Positions 26,931-35,527 of a DNA stretch of 64,000 nucleotides are shown here, piece after piece. Made by a program: the position numbers and the translations under genes. Source of the DNA: VXYL01 sp965199945 (GTDB lineage Bacteria > Pseudomonadota > Gammaproteobacteria > Pseudomonadales > Azotimanducaceae); assembly GCA_965199945.1 (NCBI GenBank), contig OZ241354.1:3286001-3350000 (forward strand). The letters are read 5' to 3'. Numbering within the stretch: position 1 is the first letter of the stretch; every line of letters begins with the position of its first letter. The notes beneath the pieces were generated by a model. The model did not search any database. It saw nothing but the letters and a program-made list of their open reading frames with translations, and was not told the origin of the DNA.

Positions 26931-27839
26931 ATGACATCGCTCCAACAAGAACTGTATCGGGCACGGTTCCGGCTCGCCTACAGCGAGAAGAAGGGTATGG
27001 AGTTCGAAGCGTGGTTCGCCGATCTCGCAAGCCACGCCCTTGGCGCGGACTTCGAGCCCGTGGCCGCGCATGGGCCCGATGGTGACTTCAAGTGTGATGG
27101 CCGGCGTCGGAGCACGGGGACGATCTTTCAGTGCTACGCCCCCGAACGGCTAGTGCAAGGGGAAGTCATCGCCAAGATTGACGAAGACTTCCACGGTGCG
27201 GTCGATCATTGGCCCAGCTGGATTCGGGAGTGGACGTTGGTACACAACGGCAAGGCTGGGCTTCCGCCGAAGGCGATTCAACACCTCGATGAACTACGCA
27301 CCCGATATCCAAGGGTTGGGATTTCCGTCTGGGGGCTTCCCCACTTGGAAAAGGAGCTATTCGCCAAGCTCGACATTGCGGGCTGCGAGGTCGTCTTCGG
27401 CGCCGCGCCGTCAGCTGACGCAATCGATCGCGTCACGATTGAAGACATTGTGCCCGTCATCGAGGCCCTAGAGCAAGAAACGCAGGCCCCAGATATGCAA
27501 GCGCTAGAGCCGCCTTCCGCACAGAAGCTGCACCGCAACGCCCTCTCGGAGGATGTGGCGGATTTGCTCAGGGCTGGACGCAGGAAGGAGGCATTGGTGG
27601 AGCGCCACTTCCGCAACCACCCGCGGCCTGATCTTGGCGAGAAAATCGCCGTCGCGTTTCGACGACGCTACGGACAACTTCGAGAACAAGGACTGTCGCC
27701 AGACGAGATCTTCGCCAAGCTACAGCAAAGCGCAGGCGGCGGCGGTTCCCCCAAGCGCCAAACAGCTGCACTGGCGGTCCTCTCCTACTACTTCGAGCGG
27801 TGCGACATTTTCGAGGACGCCGCCGCCGAATCGCCATGA
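26931..27839 (+). CDS. ABC-3C system effector protein
   Basis: A 302-residue protein, the first gene of a three-gene ABC three-component (ABC-3C) conflict operon. The N-terminal half has an E-x-x-x-W helix (GMEFEAWFADLAS, 22-34), then HGPDGDFKCDG (47-57) and GTIFQCYAPE (63-72). That layout resembles a PD-(D/E)xK core with Asp52 and a Q-x-Y in place of E-x-K. Catalysis is therefore uncertain. The C-terminal 90 residues (from ALSEDVADLL to YYFERCDIFED) match the conserved tail that links effectors to the complex. I start at ATG 26931; the upstream extension lacks conserved sequence. Its stop overlaps the next start. Confidence 0.75.
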   Translation: MTSLQQELYRARFRLAYSEKKGMEFEAWFADLASHALGADFEPVAAHGPDGDFKCDGRRRSTGTIFQCYAPERLVQGEVIAKIDEDFHGAVDHWPSWIREWTLVHNGKAGLPPKAIQHLDELRTRYPRVGISVWGLPHLEKELFAKLDIAGCEVVFGAAPSADAIDRVTIEDIVPVIEALEQETQAPDMQALEPPSAQKLHRNALSEDVADLLRAGRRKEALVERHFRNHPRPDLGEKIAVAFRRRYGQLREQGLSPDEIFAKLQQSAGGGGSPKRQTAALAVLSYYFERCDIFEDAAAESP

Positions 27840-28081
27840 TTTTGCCGAACAAACACACACCAACGGAGCGTGCGCTGCTCGGAGTTGGCGGGGAGGTCTT
27901 GACCGCTTTGGCGACGCCTAAGACGGTCTCCGCTCTGTGGGACGATGTCCGAACCCGTGCGGCCCAAGATCCCCGAACAACCGTAGTCGACTATAAGTGG
28001 TTTGTTCTTGCTGTAGACCTGCTGTACATGCTCGGCGCGGTGGAACGGGCTAACGGCGTCCTTCGTCGAAGGTCCGCATGA
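27836..28081 (+). CDS. ABC-3C middle component 6
   Basis: An 81-residue small protein beginning MILPNKHTPTERALLGVGGEVL, the hallmark opening of ABC-3C middle component 6, followed by a winged-helix-like stretch (TVSALWDDV, DYKWFVLAVDLLYML). It bridges effector and ATPase in such systems. It overlaps both neighbours by ATGA, with the effector stop at 27837-27839 and the ATPase start at 28078, so all three are translated as one coupled unit. Confidence 0.87.
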   Translation: MILPNKHTPTERALLGVGGEVLTALATPKTVSALWDDVRTRAAQDPRTTVVDYKWFVLAVDLLYMLGAVERANGVLRRRSA

Positions 28082-29832
28082 TCCATCGGCTGGACAGCGA
28101 CCTTCCCACATTCAAACCCCTGAACTTCCGTCCGGGGTTGAACATCCTGTTGGCGGAGAAGAGCGAAGGTGCCAGTGATCGACAGTCGCGAAATGGCGCG
28201 GGCAAGACGAGCTTCTTGGAAATCCTGCATTTCATTTTCGGAGGCGACGCACGGCCCGACAGCATCTTTCGATCCGACGCATTGCGCGACTGGACCTTCG
28301 AGGCACGCGTTGATGTCGGATCAAGACCGGTGTCGGCCGCCCGAAGTGGCGGCAAGCCCAGCGTCATTCAGCTTTCCGATGCGGGTCACCTGCAATTCGA
28401 CGACGTGCTCGCGGGAGGATCCAGCGAAGGCTATCTGAAAAACGAGGATTGGAAGCGCGTCCTAGGACATCACTGGTTTTCCCTGCCACGCGAGGATGAC
28501 GGCAATCGGTTTCAGCCAACCTTCCGGTCTTTGTTCTCTTTTTTTGCGCGACGCCACTTTGGTGGTGGCTTCGAGCGCCCGACCCAGCACGCTTCTGCAC
28601 AGCAGACATGGGACCAACAGGTGTCTATCTCCTACTTACTAGGTTTGGACTGGCAGATCTCCAGTCGTTTCCAAGAGCTTCGTGAGCAGGAGCGGTCTTT
28701 GCGCGCTTTGCGCAAAGCCGTTCGGTCCGGCGACTTGGGCCGTTATCTCGGTCGGGCGCCGGAACTAAGGACGCGACTAACTTTAGCGGAGAGCAAAGTC
28801 GGCCAACTACGTCGTCAACTAGGATCATTCCATGTGGTCGATGAGTATGCCGAGCTTGAAAAGGAAGCCGACCAACTGACGGACGAGATAGGACGCATCG
28901 CCGAACAGAACGTAGCAGACCAAGCCCTCGTCAAAGAGCTGCGGGGCACGCTCGACGTGGAAGATCCACCAGCCTTCGGGGAACTAGAGGACCTATACAG
29001 GGAAGCAGGTGTTGTTCTACCGGAGCTGGTCCGCCACAGATTGGACGATGTGCAGCGATTCCATCGCGCGATAGTGGAGAACCGTCGCACGCATCTCGAC
29101 GCAGAGATCCGCAGTGCTGAGCAGCGTGTGTCCCAGCGCAACGATCGGCGAACCGAGTTGGACAAGCGACGGCGGCAGGTCATGCAGATACTGGACTCTG
29201 GCGGTGCGCTAGAACATTACACTGCGTTGCACGAAGAGCTCGGCCGCATGGAGGGCGACAGCGAAGCCCTTCGACAGCGGCTGGCGGACGCCGAACGTCT
29301 AGAGAACACGAAGGCCGAACTGGACATCGATCGCAACCGCTTGGCCATCGAGTTGCGCTCCGACATTCACGAGCGGAGCGGACTCGTAAGCGACGCCATT
29401 CGACGATTTGAGGAACTGTCGGAATCGCTCTACGAGCGCGCCGGCAGCTTGACGATCGACGGTGCGCAGAATGGGCCGAACCTGGAAGTTCATATCGATG
29501 CAGAGCGCAGTCGGGGCATTACCTCGATGCAGATATTCTGTTTCGATCTCATGCTGGCGGAAATGTGCGCCGAACGGGGTCGATTCCCACGCTTTCTCGT
29601 TCACGACAGCCACCTCTTCGACGGAGTAGACGAGCGACAGGTAGCAAATGCCCTACAGCTCGGGGCAGAGCGTGCAGAGCGATTTGGCTTTCAATATATC
29701 GTCACGTTGAATTCGGACGCGATACCAAGGGAGGGATTTTCTGATGGGTTCGACGTAAGAGACCATACGCTTGAGACAATACTGACGGACGCGACGGAGA
29801 CGGGTGGGCTCTTCGGTATGCGGTTCAATTGA
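28078..29832 (+). CDS. ABC-3C system ATPase (DUF2326 family)
   Basis: A 584-residue SMC/RecN-like ABC ATPase. Walker A is SRNGAGKTSFLE (residues 37-48). A long coiled coil spans about 190-420 with breaks. The C-terminal domain, GITSMQIFCFDLMLAEMCAERG through FLVHDSHLFDGVDERQ, holds the signature and Walker B equivalents of DUF2326 proteins, in which DSHLFD replaces the usual DEP. It is thought to sense DNA or foreign replication and license the effector. The GC content across this operon is visibly lower than in the flanking metabolic genes, which suggests transfer. Confidence 0.87.
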   Translation: MIHRLDSDLPTFKPLNFRPGLNILLAEKSEGASDRQSRNGAGKTSFLEILHFIFGGDARPDSIFRSDALRDWTFEARVDVGSRPVSAARSGGKPSVIQLSDAGHLQFDDVLAGGSSEGYLKNEDWKRVLGHHWFSLPREDDGNRFQPTFRSLFSFFARRHFGGGFERPTQHASAQQTWDQQVSISYLLGLDWQISSRFQELREQERSLRALRKAVRSGDLGRYLGRAPELRTRLTLAESKVGQLRRQLGSFHVVDEYAELEKEADQLTDEIGRIAEQNVADQALVKELRGTLDVEDPPAFGELEDLYREAGVVLPELVRHRLDDVQRFHRAIVENRRTHLDAEIRSAEQRVSQRNDRRTELDKRRRQVMQILDSGGALEHYTALHEELGRMEGDSEALRQRLADAERLENTKAELDIDRNRLAIELRSDIHERSGLVSDAIRRFEELSESLYERAGSLTIDGAQNGPNLEVHIDAERSRGITSMQIFCFDLMLAEMCAERGRFPRFLVHDSHLFDGVDERQVANALQLGAERAERFGFQYIVTLNSDAIPREGFSDGFDVRDHTLETILTDATETGGLFGMRFN

Positions 29833-29872
29833 GGGCGAGTACGGTGCTGGCTCTCAAAAAGGGGCACATCCG

Positions 29873-30147
29873 TCACACCCTCACCACCTTCATCACCTCG
29901 TCCCCAAGGTGGTTGATGACCTTCACCGCGATGCGACCCGACTTCGGCTTGGGGAAGGGGCGGGAGGTGTTGCTGTGGAGGGTGGCCCAGGCGTCGGCGT
30001 TGATTTCGGCCTTCAGCGTGGTCTTCAAGGATTTGTAGGGGTCGCTGGCGCCGAGGAAGTAGGCTTGGCGGACGAAGAAGCTCTCTTGGTTGTAGTCCGT
30101 GTCCACGAACCAGCAGGCGATGCCGTCGGTTTCGTGGCTGCTCCCCT
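29873..30147 (-). pseudogene. 3' stub of a DNA adenine methylase (type III Mod-like)
   Basis: In the frame ending at TGA 29873-29875 the sequence reads HETDGIACWFVDTDYNQES, FFVRQAYFLGA, then SLKTTLKAEINADAWATL and SRPFPKPKSGRIAVKVINHLGDE to the end. This is, from family memory, the C-terminus of adenine-specific methylases that go with type III-like Res proteins. Upstream the frame hits a TGA at 30148-30150, and no catalytic motif (NPPY, DPPY) is present. The methylase gene has lost its whole 5' part at about 30140-30150, where the ParB-AAA gene now reads into it out of frame. Confidence 0.7.
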
Positions 30148-32316
30148 CAGGTCGAAGTCCGCCGCCTCATGAAGCAGCAGCAATTGGTCGCCATCAAAGC
30201 GGCGGACGTCGATGCCGTCTGGACTGCGCCGGAGGGCGTAGGCGGCGATGTCGTCCGTCTTGTAGTTGTTCGTGATGAAGGCGTCCAGCGCCTCTTTGCT
30301 GTGTGTCGTGAGGAACACTTGCACGTCGAGGTCGACCGCAAGCTGCTGCACGGTACGCGTGAAGTCGCTTAGCAGTTGCGGGTGAATGGCGCTCTCGAAC
30401 TCGTCGATCAAGAGCACGCCGCCGCGTACGCTGGCAAGCAGCATGCCGATCTCGAACACCCGCCAAAGGCCGTCGCCGAATGACGCCAAATCAGGTGCCC
30501 TCTCGAAATCGGGATGGTTCGCCAAGAACCGGCGCTGCGTATCCAAGAAGTCGATGCTGGTGACCTGCGAGTCGATGTTCTCCCTTATGAAGTCGATCAC
30601 CATCGTCTTCGTCCCCGCGTTAACTGCCGCGTCGTGGGCCTTCACGAGAGCATCCATGCGATTGGCGACGAAAGGGCTGGTGAGCGAGCAGCGGCAGAGC
30701 CAATGGCGGCCATCGAAGTGCGCTCGATGGGGGCGGTCGGAAAACAGCGCGACGTCCGTACTCTGGGCCCAACTTCCGTAGCGTGATTCAATCAAATACC
30801 TCTTTAGAAACGACGCTTGGTCGCCAATGCGTTCGTCCGCATCGTCTTTGCGCTGAACGACCACTTCTGCAGTGTTGTTCTCTATTTCGTCGAAGCTCCC
30901 AGAGACGCAGATGTGTGGCGGGATCTGGTCTGCAAGCCAATCCGGGTCTGGTGGGCCTCTCCACTTGCCCCGCCAACGCATGGTATTGAGCAAGGCGGTT
31001 TCGTCGTTCTGATGGGCAAGCAAATGAACGGCTTCCAACACCGAAGTCTTGCCAGCGTTGTTGACGCCGGCGATCAGGTTGATCCGGCGCAGGCCGTCGA
31101 GGGAAACTCCCGCGACGCCACGGTACGCCCCTATCTGAACATTCGAGAACTGCGACGACCTGGACTCGTTGAAGGGCTCCCAAGGCATCCTCTCGGTCGT
31201 GTCCCCAGGGGGCCGCCGCTCGTGAGCCAAGGCAAGCCCCTGGAACCTTCCGATGATCTGAGCAACCCGGTCCAGATCGTCGCCTTCCAGCTGGTTCACT
31301 TGGCTGGTGAGTTTCTCAAGCCCTCGGTCGCACGATGCGAACGCGCGATCGATGTCGTTCTTCACCAGAATCTCGCTGGAGAGGGTTGCCTGCTGTAGGC
31401 TGCGCGTCTCCTCCAGTTCCTTGACCGCCTTTGGATCGTCGATGAACTTCGCCATTTCTCTTACGTGGCTAGCCGTGGTCAATACAGGATCGACGCTAAC
31501 ACGACCGCGGGTGTCGTCCTCATCGTCCTCGGGCTCTGGTTCTGTCGACATCCACTGGAACAAGCGTTCCAGATTGGCGCCGTTGGCCGCACTCATGGTG
31601 TCGTTGTCCCAACCAAGCCAATCGCGCATCGACCGACTGGTCAGTACTTCGCGGAACAGATTGTACCGATCGGACTCGAATTGGTCGCCGAAGTCGCTCT
31701 CCTTGTAGGCACCGACGAGCGCGAGTGTCCGTATTGACAGGTTGAAGTCGCGTTTTGTGATGCCGAGGGCGTTGCAGACCGCATCGGCATCGCCATTGAG
31801 GTGCTCGTGAAGACGCTTGATCGCCATCGCACGGCTGACGGCTGGCCAATGGCGCTTGCCGCTGATGTGGTGCAACCCCATCATCAAGAGGTGGTGGAGC
31901 TCATCCGCGTCTTCATGGAGAACCACGGGCAGCCGCGAGAAGGTGGCAGGGTCTAGGCTGCCGAGTTCGATGGCGGACGCGTTGTACCGTTGCTGGAGGT
32001 GCCTGAGCGTGGCGACGCGCCGATTGCCTTCGATCACAAGGTACTTGCGGCCCTGCTTTTGGACCAAGATCGGGTCGAGCTCCAACCAGCCGTTCTCCTT
32101 GAAGCTGGCGATGAGGTCTCGGACGTTCGCTCGGTTCCGTCCAAGGATGAACGTGGTCGTGCGCCGCTGAACATCGGCCTTGAATACGTCGTCCGAACTG
32201 ACCTTGTGGTAGTCCGGATGGTCCGCGAACCGATAGTTGTTCGGGTCCAAGTAGAGGTTCTCGAGGGAAACGTACCGGCGCCCGCTTCGGGACTGTTCGG
32301 CTGGTTCGTCGTTCAT
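30025..32316 (-). CDS. ParB-domain/AAA ATPase fusion protein
   Basis: One 763-residue chain with two parts. Residues 14-110 form a ParB/Srx-like domain: YVSLENLYLDPNNYR, DPILVQKQ and VIEGNRRVATLRHL (the G-N-R-R motif at 97-100). Residues about 150-210 look like its HTH. Residues 390-725 form an OLD/SMC-like AAA ATPase: Walker A GVNNAGKTS (417-425), the signature-like ASFGDGLWRVFEIG (611-624), Walker B GGVLLIDEFESAIHP (632-646) and the LTTHSKE switch (669-675). The natural end is near DLRG (722-725); the last 38 residues come from reading a methylase stub in the wrong frame. The start overlaps the Res stop (ATGA), so the two are coupled. Function unknown; defence is inferred. Confidence 0.78.
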   Translation of the reverse strand: MNDEPAEQSRSGRRYVSLENLYLDPNNYRFADHPDYHKVSSDDVFKADVQRRTTTFILGRNRANVRDLIASFKENGWLELDPILVQKQGRKYLVIEGNRRVATLRHLQQRYNASAIELGSLDPATFSRLPVVLHEDADELHHLLMMGLHHISGKRHWPAVSRAMAIKRLHEHLNGDADAVCNALGITKRDFNLSIRTLALVGAYKESDFGDQFESDRYNLFREVLTSRSMRDWLGWDNDTMSAANGANLERLFQWMSTEPEPEDDEDDTRGRVSVDPVLTTASHVREMAKFIDDPKAVKELEETRSLQQATLSSEILVKNDIDRAFASCDRGLEKLTSQVNQLEGDDLDRVAQIIGRFQGLALAHERRPPGDTTERMPWEPFNESRSSQFSNVQIGAYRGVAGVSLDGLRRINLIAGVNNAGKTSVLEAVHLLAHQNDETALLNTMRWRGKWRGPPDPDWLADQIPPHICVSGSFDEIENNTAEVVVQRKDDADERIGDQASFLKRYLIESRYGSWAQSTDVALFSDRPHRAHFDGRHWLCRCSLTSPFVANRMDALVKAHDAAVNAGTKTMVIDFIRENIDSQVTSIDFLDTQRRFLANHPDFERAPDLASFGDGLWRVFEIGMLLASVRGGVLLIDEFESAIHPQLLSDFTRTVQQLAVDLDVQVFLTTHSKEALDAFITNNYKTDDIAAYALRRSPDGIDVRRFDGDQLLLLHEAADFDLRGAATKPTASPAGSWTRTTTKRASSSAKPTSSAPATPTNP

Positions 32317-35300
32317 CGTCTGCTTTCCATGTTGTGCGGTGCTTCGGCCAGCACCGCGTCGATCTCTTCGCGCATACGATACACGTTCCGAAGCTCCACG
32401 AACGTCCAGCGCCCGTATTCGCCGAGGCGGTTGACGCCGGGGAGCCACTGCGTCTCGACGGTCTCCTTCTTCGCCTTGGCATCCTCCAGGCGGCGGCCCT
32501 TCACTTCCACCATCAGGTGCAGGAGGTCGTCTTCGCCGTGGCCGTCGTCGGCCAGCACGATGAAGTCTGGCACATAGGATCGGGCCTCGCCGCCCAAGCG
32601 GTAGGGCACGGTGAAGCCGAGCCCTTGGTTCTTCACGTACGCATGCACCTTGGGATGCGTCTCGGCGGTGCGGGCGCATTCGGCCTCCCAGCCGCTGTCG
32701 CACACGACGTGATTGATGTGGCAGCGGCGCGGGTCGGTGCGGTAGGTCTCCTTGGATGTGGCGAAGTGGACGTCGGCTGTGGAACCGGATGGGTTGTACG
32801 GGTCCAGCAGCACGGTGGCGGCGCCGCGCTCGATGTTCCCGCGGACGATGCCGCGCGTGATGCGCTCGCAGGCCTCGTCGCCGAGCTTCTTGTAGAGGAG
32901 TTGCGCCGGGTACGTGCCGCCTTGGCAGACCAGATGGCTGCGCAGCCACTGCATGGCGATGTTCTTGAGTTGCCCGAAGAGGTGCAGCTTCGGCGAGCCG
33001 TCGGCGTCCTGCCACTTGGTCTCCACGAGATTCCTGGCAAGGTGGTAGGCCACCGTGGGAAGGCGCGTGGAGGCGGTGTGCGCCAAGGTGAGCAGGACGC
33101 TCTGGCCAAGGATGCCCTGATTCTCCGTTTCCGCCGGGCCGACGTCTTCGGGCGTGAGCTCGAGCATGGAGTCGTCGTCGAAATTCGCTGCCAGACGTTC
33201 TCCGGGAAGCTCCACCCGGTAGCCGGCCACGCGCGGGAAGCGGATCGCGCAGGCGTCTCGGTCTGGGCTGACGGCCTGCACCTGCACGGTGTTGCGCGGC
33301 GGCTGCGGCTTCACGATGGTTGGCTTGGCAGTGAAGTCGAACGGAATGCCGAGCACGTCCGCGTATTCCACGTCGAAGCGGCCGGCGTCGTTCAATTCGT
33401 AGGATTGGCGGCGCAGCGCCCGGCCCACCACTTGCTCGCACAACAGTTGCGTGCCGAAGGCGCGCACGCCCAGTACGTGCGTCACCGTGCTGGCGTCCCA
33501 GCCCTCGGTGAGCATGGAGACGGATACCACGCAGCGCGTCTCGCCGCCCAGCCGACCCGCCTTGCCCACGGTGTTCATCGCCTCGCGCAGCAACTCTTCG
33601 TCCGTGAACCCCGCGACGCGGGGACCTTCCCCGCGATTCACCATTTCGCGCCGGAAGCGCTCGATTTCGTCCTTGGCGAACTTGCGGAAGTTGGCGTCCA
33701 AGGCAGCGCCGGATTCGAGTTGCTCGCTGTCGATCAGCAGCGTGCGCAGGCGCGGATAGGCGTTGCCGTCTTCATTGAAGTTGCGGAACAGTGGCAAGCG
33801 GCCGAATACCGGTTCTTCCGAACCATCCTGGCGCTGCCGATGGAAGCCGGCGATGTAGTCGTAGACGAGCTTGGAGGTGGCGGTGTTGTTGCAGACAACG
33901 ATGAAGCACGGCGGCACGTCGATCTTCGCGCGCTGCCATTCGTCGAATACGCGCTCGTAGTGCCCGTACAGCGCATCGAGGGCGGTCTGCAGCGGCACCG
34001 GCAGATCCAACGGGTTCAGAGCGCCGGCGTTGGCGCGACGGCCCTTCTTCGGCATGGCCTTGCCGATGTGCTCCCAGAGGTTGCGGTAGACGGGCATTTC
34101 CGCGCTGGGGACGTTGTCCGCCACTGGTACGCGAGGCAGCTTGACGATGCCGCACTCGATGGCGTCCATGAGCGAGAAATCGCACGCCGTCCACGGGAAC
34201 AGCGTGCCTTCCGCGTAGCCGGAGCCGCGCAGGAAGAACGGCGTGGCGGAGAGATCGATCACGCGGCTTAGGCCCAGCTTCGCATGGACGGCTTCCAAGC
34301 CGGAGATCCACACCCGGGCCGCTTCTTGATTGCGCTTGGCTTCGTCGCGTTCCTCGCCCTTGAGATCGCTTTCCTCGGCTTCCTCCGCAGGGCGTTCGCG
34401 GTAGCAATGGTGGCCTTCGTCGTTGAACGCCAGGATGCGCTTCATGCCCATCAGTTCCGGCAGCACCCGCTGCAGCATCTGGCCTTCCGTCTCCTGGGTT
34501 TGCAGCGCCGGGCCGTGGCCTTGCAGCAACATGCGGCTGCCTCTCGCCAGCGCCATGTCCTCGCGGCGGATGAAGGCGTGGTAGTTGGCGATGACGATGG
34601 CGGCGCGCTGCAAGTCCGGCAGCATGTCTTGCGGCACCAGCTCGCGGGCTTGGTAGTAGCTGTCCGGGTCGTTCGGCTGCAACACCCGCAGCCGTTCGCG
34701 GACAGTGACGCCCGGCGTGACCACGAGGAAGCCTCGCGTGAAGCGGCGGCTGCCGGGATGCCGTACCGCATTCACCGTCTGCCACGCGATGAGCATGGCC
34801 ATCACGGTGGTCTTGCCGGCGCCGGTGGCCAGCTTCAACGCGAGGCGCGAGAGCCCCGGATTGGCGCCGTCGTTGGCGTTCTGCAAGTGCGTGAGAATGT
34901 TGCGCGCTTCGCGGCCAAGGCGCGGCGCCACTTCGGTGAGCCAGATCACCGTCTCCGCCGCCTCCACTTGGCAGAAGAACGGACGGATCCCGCTGAAAGG
35001 ATGGTGCCGCCAGTGTTGCAGCAGCCGTGCGGTCTGCGGCGTCACCCGCCACTGTTGGGGCGGCAGCTGTCGCCAAGCGTCGAGCTGTCGCCGCAAGGCG
35101 TTGATGTTGGCGTTGAGGTCGTAGCCCTGCCCGTCGCCGCTGATTTCGGCCGCAGCCCGGTCGAGCACCATCTCTGCTTGTTGCCGCCGCTGTCTGCGCG
35201 GTTTGGGCACCGGCGTGATGAACGACGCGGGTCGGCGGCTGCCGATGCGCTTGTTGGTCGGATGTCGGCTGTCGTCCAGCTCCCAGTGCTCGCCCGGCTC

Positions 35301-35345
35301 CTCGTAGGGCGAGTTCAGGATGGGCTGATCGAAGAAATCGGCCAT
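32313..35345 (-). CDS. type III-like restriction Res subunit (DEAD/DEAH helicase-nuclease)
   Basis: A 1010-residue SF2 helicase fused to a nuclease. Motif I is LATGAGKTT (172-180), motif II is NDEGHH (near 295), motif III is DLSATPFF, motif VI is QVVGRALRRQ. The C-terminal PD-(D/E)xK nuclease is YVPDFIVLADDG...LMVEVKGRR (about 925-955). This fits the family of stand-alone Res-like endonucleases (BPTD_3080 type in databases, from memory). Such enzymes normally need a methylase partner; here only a methylase stub remains downstream. The frame extends to 35477, but ATG 35345 (MADFFDQPILNSPYEEPG) is the family-like start. Confidence 0.85.
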   Translation of the reverse strand: MADFFDQPILNSPYEEPGEHWELDDSRHPTNKRIGSRRPASFITPVPKPRRQRRQQAEMVLDRAAAEISGDGQGYDLNANINALRRQLDAWRQLPPQQWRVTPQTARLLQHWRHHPFSGIRPFFCQVEAAETVIWLTEVAPRLGREARNILTHLQNANDGANPGLSRLALKLATGAGKTTVMAMLIAWQTVNAVRHPGSRRFTRGFLVVTPGVTVRERLRVLQPNDPDSYYQARELVPQDMLPDLQRAAIVIANYHAFIRREDMALARGSRMLLQGHGPALQTQETEGQMLQRVLPELMGMKRILAFNDEGHHCYRERPAEEAEESDLKGEERDEAKRNQEAARVWISGLEAVHAKLGLSRVIDLSATPFFLRGSGYAEGTLFPWTACDFSLMDAIECGIVKLPRVPVADNVPSAEMPVYRNLWEHIGKAMPKKGRRANAGALNPLDLPVPLQTALDALYGHYERVFDEWQRAKIDVPPCFIVVCNNTATSKLVYDYIAGFHRQRQDGSEEPVFGRLPLFRNFNEDGNAYPRLRTLLIDSEQLESGAALDANFRKFAKDEIERFRREMVNRGEGPRVAGFTDEELLREAMNTVGKAGRLGGETRCVVSVSMLTEGWDASTVTHVLGVRAFGTQLLCEQVVGRALRRQSYELNDAGRFDVEYADVLGIPFDFTAKPTIVKPQPPRNTVQVQAVSPDRDACAIRFPRVAGYRVELPGERLAANFDDDSMLELTPEDVGPAETENQGILGQSVLLTLAHTASTRLPTVAYHLARNLVETKWQDADGSPKLHLFGQLKNIAMQWLRSHLVCQGGTYPAQLLYKKLGDEACERITRGIVRGNIERGAATVLLDPYNPSGSTADVHFATSKETYRTDPRRCHINHVVCDSGWEAECARTAETHPKVHAYVKNQGLGFTVPYRLGGEARSYVPDFIVLADDGHGEDDLLHLMVEVKGRRLEDAKAKKETVETQWLPGVNRLGEYGRWTFVELRNVYRMREEIDAVLAEAPHNMESRR

Positions 35346-35527
35346 GCGGTGGGCTGACGCTGCGAGTGCGGCGGATTGTAGCCCGTCCTTGCGCCCGTCG
35401 GCGGCGATTGCGTGGGAGTCGCGGCATGACGCTCGACGCGTGTACGCACGCATGAAGATTGAACGTGGATGGCGCAAGGGTTAGGTTGGGCGAATCCGAT
35501 CGCATACCCGTGGGACTGATCGACGAC

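Noticed and set aside
32317..33441. N-terminal extension of the ParB-AAA frame (375 residues)
   Set aside because: It overlaps the Res gene in another frame and is Arg/Pro-rich; the ATG at 32316 with ATGA overlap gives a clean ParB domain start.
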